From Gammaproteobacteria bacterium (GTDB lineage Bacteria; Pseudomonadota; Gammaproteobacteria; Pseudomonadales; Porticoccaceae), in contig JAGPUW010000006.1 in NCBI GenBank assembly GCA_018069465.1, forward strand, positions 176,970-240,969: a DNA stretch of 64,000 nucleotides. Reading direction: 5' to 3'. The position numbers and the translations under genes are program-made. The notes beneath the pieces were generated by a model. That model saw nothing but the letters and a program-made list of their open reading frames with translations. It did not search any database and was not told the DNA's origin. Shown one piece after another: positions 61,329 to 64,000 of the stretch (the stretch's first letter is position 1; each line of letters opens with the position of its first letter).

Positions 61329-63587
61329 ATGCTTGGATCGCTAAAAAATATTTTTGGAGCAGGAGCTGAAGAGTTTCTGAATCGTTATAGCTTGGCAGGT
61401 CGTATTGGTGGCCTCGCGTTTGCTCCAATTCTAGCACTTGTCATGTTCTTGGTATTCAATTCTTATGGTGCCTATCAGGACTATCAGCAGAATGTGCGTA
61501 TTGAGCGGCTTGCTGAGATTTCAAAGTTGGTGGGTAATGCCATTCATGAAACTCAAAAAGAAAGAGGGCTTAGCGCTGCTTTCATCGGAAAAGAGGGCTC
61601 TGAAGATACGGTAAAATTCTTGAAGGAGCAATGGCTTGTCACTGATGACTCTGTTGGAAACCTAAGCGCTGCTCTAAATAATGATTTAAGTGCTTATGGA
61701 GATAGCTTTGTTACAACAGCTGATGCAGCCCGTGAGGCTTTAGGTAGGTTTAAAGAAACGCGAGATTTCGTTTTAAATATTGATTTTCGTGCGTTTAATC
61801 GGGAAGTGTCCAGGCGTGAAGCATTGCTTTATGTGGAGCGGAACGTTTTGACTCCTTTGGTTCCTCTGGCCGATAATGCTGGTGTACGTTTTGCGAGCAT
61901 AGAGAGTGATTTGGCTGCTTTGATTGAGCAGATGCTAGGCCTGGCATCAAGCGCAGAAATGAGCGCTAAACTTTCGTCTCTATCAACCTTGTTAAAAGTG
62001 AAAGAAATGAGTGCGAATGAACGGGCGCTCGTCGTTACAGCTTTCAGTGATGGTCTTTTTACACCTGAATCTTATTCCGAATTTCTTCGCCTTAAAGGTG
62101 CCCAGGATACATTCCTAACGGTTTTTCACAGTAGTGCTACTGCGGCTAATAACGAGGCATATGATAATACTGTGACGGGTGAGGCTGTTGTCGATGCGGA
62201 GGATGTCCGCATTTTTATTACTGACATGGAGGGTGGTGACATGACTGGGTCTGGTTATTCCGGCCTGGAATGGTACGAAATGTCGACAAGGAAAATTAAT
62301 TTAATCAAGTCTGTTGAAGATATTGTGACTGCAGACATTGTGACTGATGCCAGTGATAAAGCATCAGGCGCATTTATTGAGGTGCTGATATTTGGTATTG
62401 TCGCAGCGGTTGTTGCTCTGCTCGCTTTTTTTGTGTTCATTGTTTCGAGAAGTATTTCAAAGCCTTTGTCAATGATGAATGAAGCTATGTTGAGCCTGGC
62501 TGATGGTGACATGGCTGTTGAAGTTCCATGCTTGGGTTACGGTTCAGAAGTAGGGCAAATGGCGAGTGCTGTAGATAACTTTAAGCAAGGTCGTATTGAG
62601 CGCCTTCGCCTTGAGGAAGACGCTCAAGAGGCAGAAAAAATTGCGCGTCAGCGTGAAGAAGAGCAGCGAATCGAAGCTGAAAAAGCGAAGCAGGTTGAAC
62701 AAGAGCGAGAGTTAGAGACGAGCCGTCGCCGCCAGGCGAGAGCTGAAAAACTCGAGTCCAGAATTGCAGAGTTTGATCAGAGTATTTTACAAAAAATTGG
62801 CTCATTTAATACTGCAATCGCTGAGATGGAGCAAGCAGCTGTTACCTTGTCCGATACTGCCAAACAGACTGAAACACAAAGTGTCGCGGCTGCTTCGGGA
62901 GCATCCGAAGCTTCGCAAAACGTGCAAACGGTGGCTGCAGCGAGTGAGGAAATGGCCTCTACAGTTGCGGGTATTAACGAGCAGATGAATCACTCTTCCA
63001 AGATTACGGGTCAAGCCATGGATACGATTGATTCGACAGCACAAATTGCCGTTGAATTACAAAGCTCATCTAAAAATATTGGCAATGTCATTGATTTGAT
63101 TAACGAGATTGCTGAGCAGACCAATTTGCTTGCTTTGAACGCAACGATAGAAGCTGCGCGTGCAGGCGATGCAGGTAAGGGTTTTGCTGTAGTTGCCTCC
63201 GAGGTTAAAGAGTTGTCCAACCAGACTTCATCCGCAACCAATGATATATCTGAGCATATTAAGCGGCTACAGGAAATTAGCGCGAACGTCGTGAATTCGG
63301 TTGACAAGACTCGGGATGCTTTGAAGGAGAACACTGAAGTTGCTCTTAATGTTACTGGAGCCGTTGAACAGCAGGCCCTCGCGACACAGGAAATCTCGCA
63401 AAATATTCAGCAGGTCGCCACAGGTACGGCTGATGCCAGTAACCAAATTACCCAAGTTCAGGGTGGAGCCGCTACTGTTCTTCGCTCATCTGAGCAGGTT
63501 CAGGTTTCATCTGCCAGCTTAGCGGGAGACAGCCGGGAATTGAAGTCTACTATTGAAGAATTTCTTTCTGATATTCGAGAAATCTAG
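61329..63587 (+). CDS. Methyl-accepting chemotaxis protein with NIT sensor domain
   Basis: The 752-residue chemoreceptor has a first membrane helix ([14 protein letters not shown]) near residue 35. A periplasmic NIT-type sensor follows with the family hallmark [14 protein letters not shown] near residue 78; NIT domains are linked to nitrate/nitrite sensing. A second membrane helix lies near residues 350-375 ([19 protein letters not shown]), then HAMP, a coiled Glu/Arg-rich segment around 430-480 and the signalling hairpin with [20 protein letters not shown]. It should feed CheA through CheW. It ends the operon at a strong hairpin. Confidence 0.92.
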   Translation: MLGSLKNIFGAGAEEFLNRYSLAGRIGGLAFAPILALVMFLVFNSYGAYQDYQQNVRIERLAEISKLVGNAIHETQKERGLSAAFIGKEGSEDTVKFLKEQWLVTDDSVGNLSAALNNDLSAYGDSFVTTADAAREALGRFKETRDFVLNIDFRAFNREVSRREALLYVERNVLTPLVPLADNAGVRFASIESDLAALIEQMLGLASSAEMSAKLSSLSTLLKVKEMSANERALVVTAFSDGLFTPESYSEFLRLKGAQDTFLTVFHSSATAANNEAYDNTVTGEAVVDAEDVRIFITDMEGGDMTGSGYSGLEWYEMSTRKINLIKSVEDIVTADIVTDASDKASGAFIEVLIFGIVAAVVALLAFFVFIVSRSISKPLSMMNEAMLSLADGDMAVEVPCLGYGSEVGQMASAVDNFKQGRIERLRLEEDAQEAEKIARQREEEQRIEAEKAKQVEQERELETSRRRQARAEKLESRIAEFDQSILQKIGSFNTAIAEMEQAAVTLSDTAKQTETQSVAAASGASEASQNVQTVAAASEEMASTVAGINEQMNHSSKITGQAMDTIDSTAQIAVELQSSSKNIGNVIDLINEIAEQTNLLALNATIEAARAGDAGKGFAVVASEVKELSNQTSSATNDISEHIKRLQEISANVVNSVDKTRDALKENTEVALNVTGAVEQQALATQEISQNIQQVATGTADASNQITQVQGGAATVLRSSEQVQVSSASLAGDSRELKSTIEEFLSDIREI

Positions 63588-63588
63588 C

Positions 63589-63627
63589 AATTTATCCCGC
63601 CCTGCTTTAAAGGGGGCGGGATAAATT
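63589..63627 (+). terminator. Hairpin at the end of the chemosensory operon
   Basis: AATTTATCCCGCCC (63589-63602) and GGGCGGGATAAATT (63614-63627) form a perfect 14-bp stem with an 11-base loop just after the MCP stop. The T-run after it is weak. The stem is strong enough to act as a terminator in both directions. Confidence 0.7.
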
Positions 63628-63693
63628 GTATTTATAAAATCTAAAATATTATTTCTCGATCTTGTTAAGCGGGAATTCCTAGCAGTTCACTCT

Positions 63694-63805
63694 AATCAAC
63701 TATGGGTGGCGGATATTACCTATGTAGCCACTTGGTCGTGGATTGTCGGGTGCTCAAACACATGCAAACAGATTTGATTATAGATACGCTATAGCAAGTA
63801 ATATG
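63694..63805 (+). pseudogene. IS3-family transposase remnant (integrase core)
   Basis: Frame 1 from 63694 reads NQLWVADITYVATWS, the DDE (rve) integrase core opening of IS3-type transposases. It then skips the following segment and shifts frame; the next visible piece is VLKHMQTDLIIDTL, followed by a stop and QVIWVR. The intact protein would have many more residues between these blocks, so this is a decayed fragment with an internal deletion, a frameshift and a stop. Confidence 0.72.
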
Positions 63806-63860
63806 GGTGCGAGGCAAGCGTAAGCGTCTCGCAAACCACCCCTAATCCGGCATATTCCAC

Positions 63861-63884
63861 GAGGGTGTTCAAAACTCTGTGTCA
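63861..63884. repeat. Probable terminal inverted repeat of an IS256-family element
   Basis: GAGGGTGTTCAAAACTCTGT, extending to GTCA at 63884, lies just outside the stop of an IS256-type transposase fragment. It has the look of the element's outer end. The other end lies beyond the window, so the boundary is inferred. Confidence 0.5.
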
Positions 63885-63895
63885 ACCTAACCAGC

Positions 63896-64000
63896 TTACA
63901 GGCTGATGTATTTGTTTAGGCGATCTGGAAAATGAATCGCCAATTGTGACAGGGTTAAATTCCAATTCTGAACAGGGTGTGTCCAGCGTTCAGATGCTTT
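63896..64000 (-). CDS. IS256-family transposase, C-terminal fragment (partial)
   Basis: On the minus strand the last 34 codons of a gene enter from the window edge and end in TAA at 63896. They read ERWTHPVQNWNLTLSQLAIH and then FPDRLNKYISL. The W-x-x-P-x-x-N-W segment and the short tail are typical of IS256/mutator transposases. The rest lies outside, so whether the element is intact cannot be judged. Confidence 0.75.
   Translation of the reverse strand, partial: KASERWTHPVQNWNLTLSQLAIHFPDRLNKYISL

Noticed and set aside
1..64000. tRNA, rRNA or CRISPR array
   Set aside because: No cloverleaf-like gene, rRNA segment or regularly spaced direct repeat was noticed on reading both strands; a dedicated scan would be needed to exclude small RNAs.

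Overview
The window looks like chromosomal DNA of a Gram-negative, probably marine gammaproteobacterium. Supporting signs are an O-antigen-type ABC export locus with dTDP-rhamnose genes, an RND pump with a lipoprotein adaptor, a CheA-based chemosensory operon, and a catabolic cluster of luciferase-like monooxygenases, SDRs and metallo-hydrolases. A Spongiibacteraceae/Cellvibrionales-like host is my guess from gene content only. No rRNA, tRNA or CRISPR array was seen.

Region 1 (1-34.6 kb) is a surface-polysaccharide locus. After the tail of a 2-oxo-acid dehydrogenase E2 gene come a PaaK/CapK-like adenylate-forming enzyme and a sulfotransferase (+). A long minus-strand block (22849 down to 2838) follows. 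It holds a deacetylase-like membrane protein, GT2 and GT4 glycosyltransferases, a DTD-motif putative transferase, a TPR secreted protein, the Wzm/Wzt ABC exporter with a coupled membrane-anchored methyltransferase, two tandem WbsX/GH99-like proteins, a polysaccharide deacetylase, a second sulfotransferase, a sulfatase-superfamily membrane enzyme with Thr at the catalytic position, and an O-antigen-ligase-like protein. A plus-strand island (23121-27012) carries a giant VanZ-repeat/O-antigen-ligase fusion and a small cysteine-containing secreted protein. The minus-strand rfbBDAC operon ends in an asparagine-synthetase-like gene that lacks the catalytic Cys. galE and a methyltransferase close the locus. 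The gene set predicts a rhamnose-containing, possibly sulfated and terminally modified surface glycan.

Region 2 (34.6-43.6 kb) is mixed metabolism and transport. It starts with a 163-bp MITE-like inverted-repeat element, followed by a CaiB/BaiF CoA-transferase, a lipoprotein, an NSS sodium symporter, an enoyl-CoA hydratase, and an RND permease/adaptor operon with a candidate promoter.

Region 3 (44.1-54.5 kb) is a catabolic cluster: alpha/beta hydrolase, two luciferase-like flavin monooxygenases, three SDRs (two of them tandem paralogues), two MBL-fold hydrolases, a zinc alcohol dehydrogenase, a DUF2889 protein and two tandem dodecin-like proteins that lack the flavin-stacking Trp. The set fits oxidation of an alcohol to a ketone, oxygen insertion and lactone/ester opening, but the substrate is unknown.

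Region 4 (54.7-63.6 kb) is a chemosensory operon: hybrid CheA with a receiver domain, CheW, CheB, a small unknown ORF, CheR, CheY, a CheX/CheC-like protein and a NIT-domain chemoreceptor, ending at a strong hairpin. The last 300 bases hold insertion-sequence debris: an IS3-type transposase remnant abutted by the end of an IS256-family element that runs off the window.
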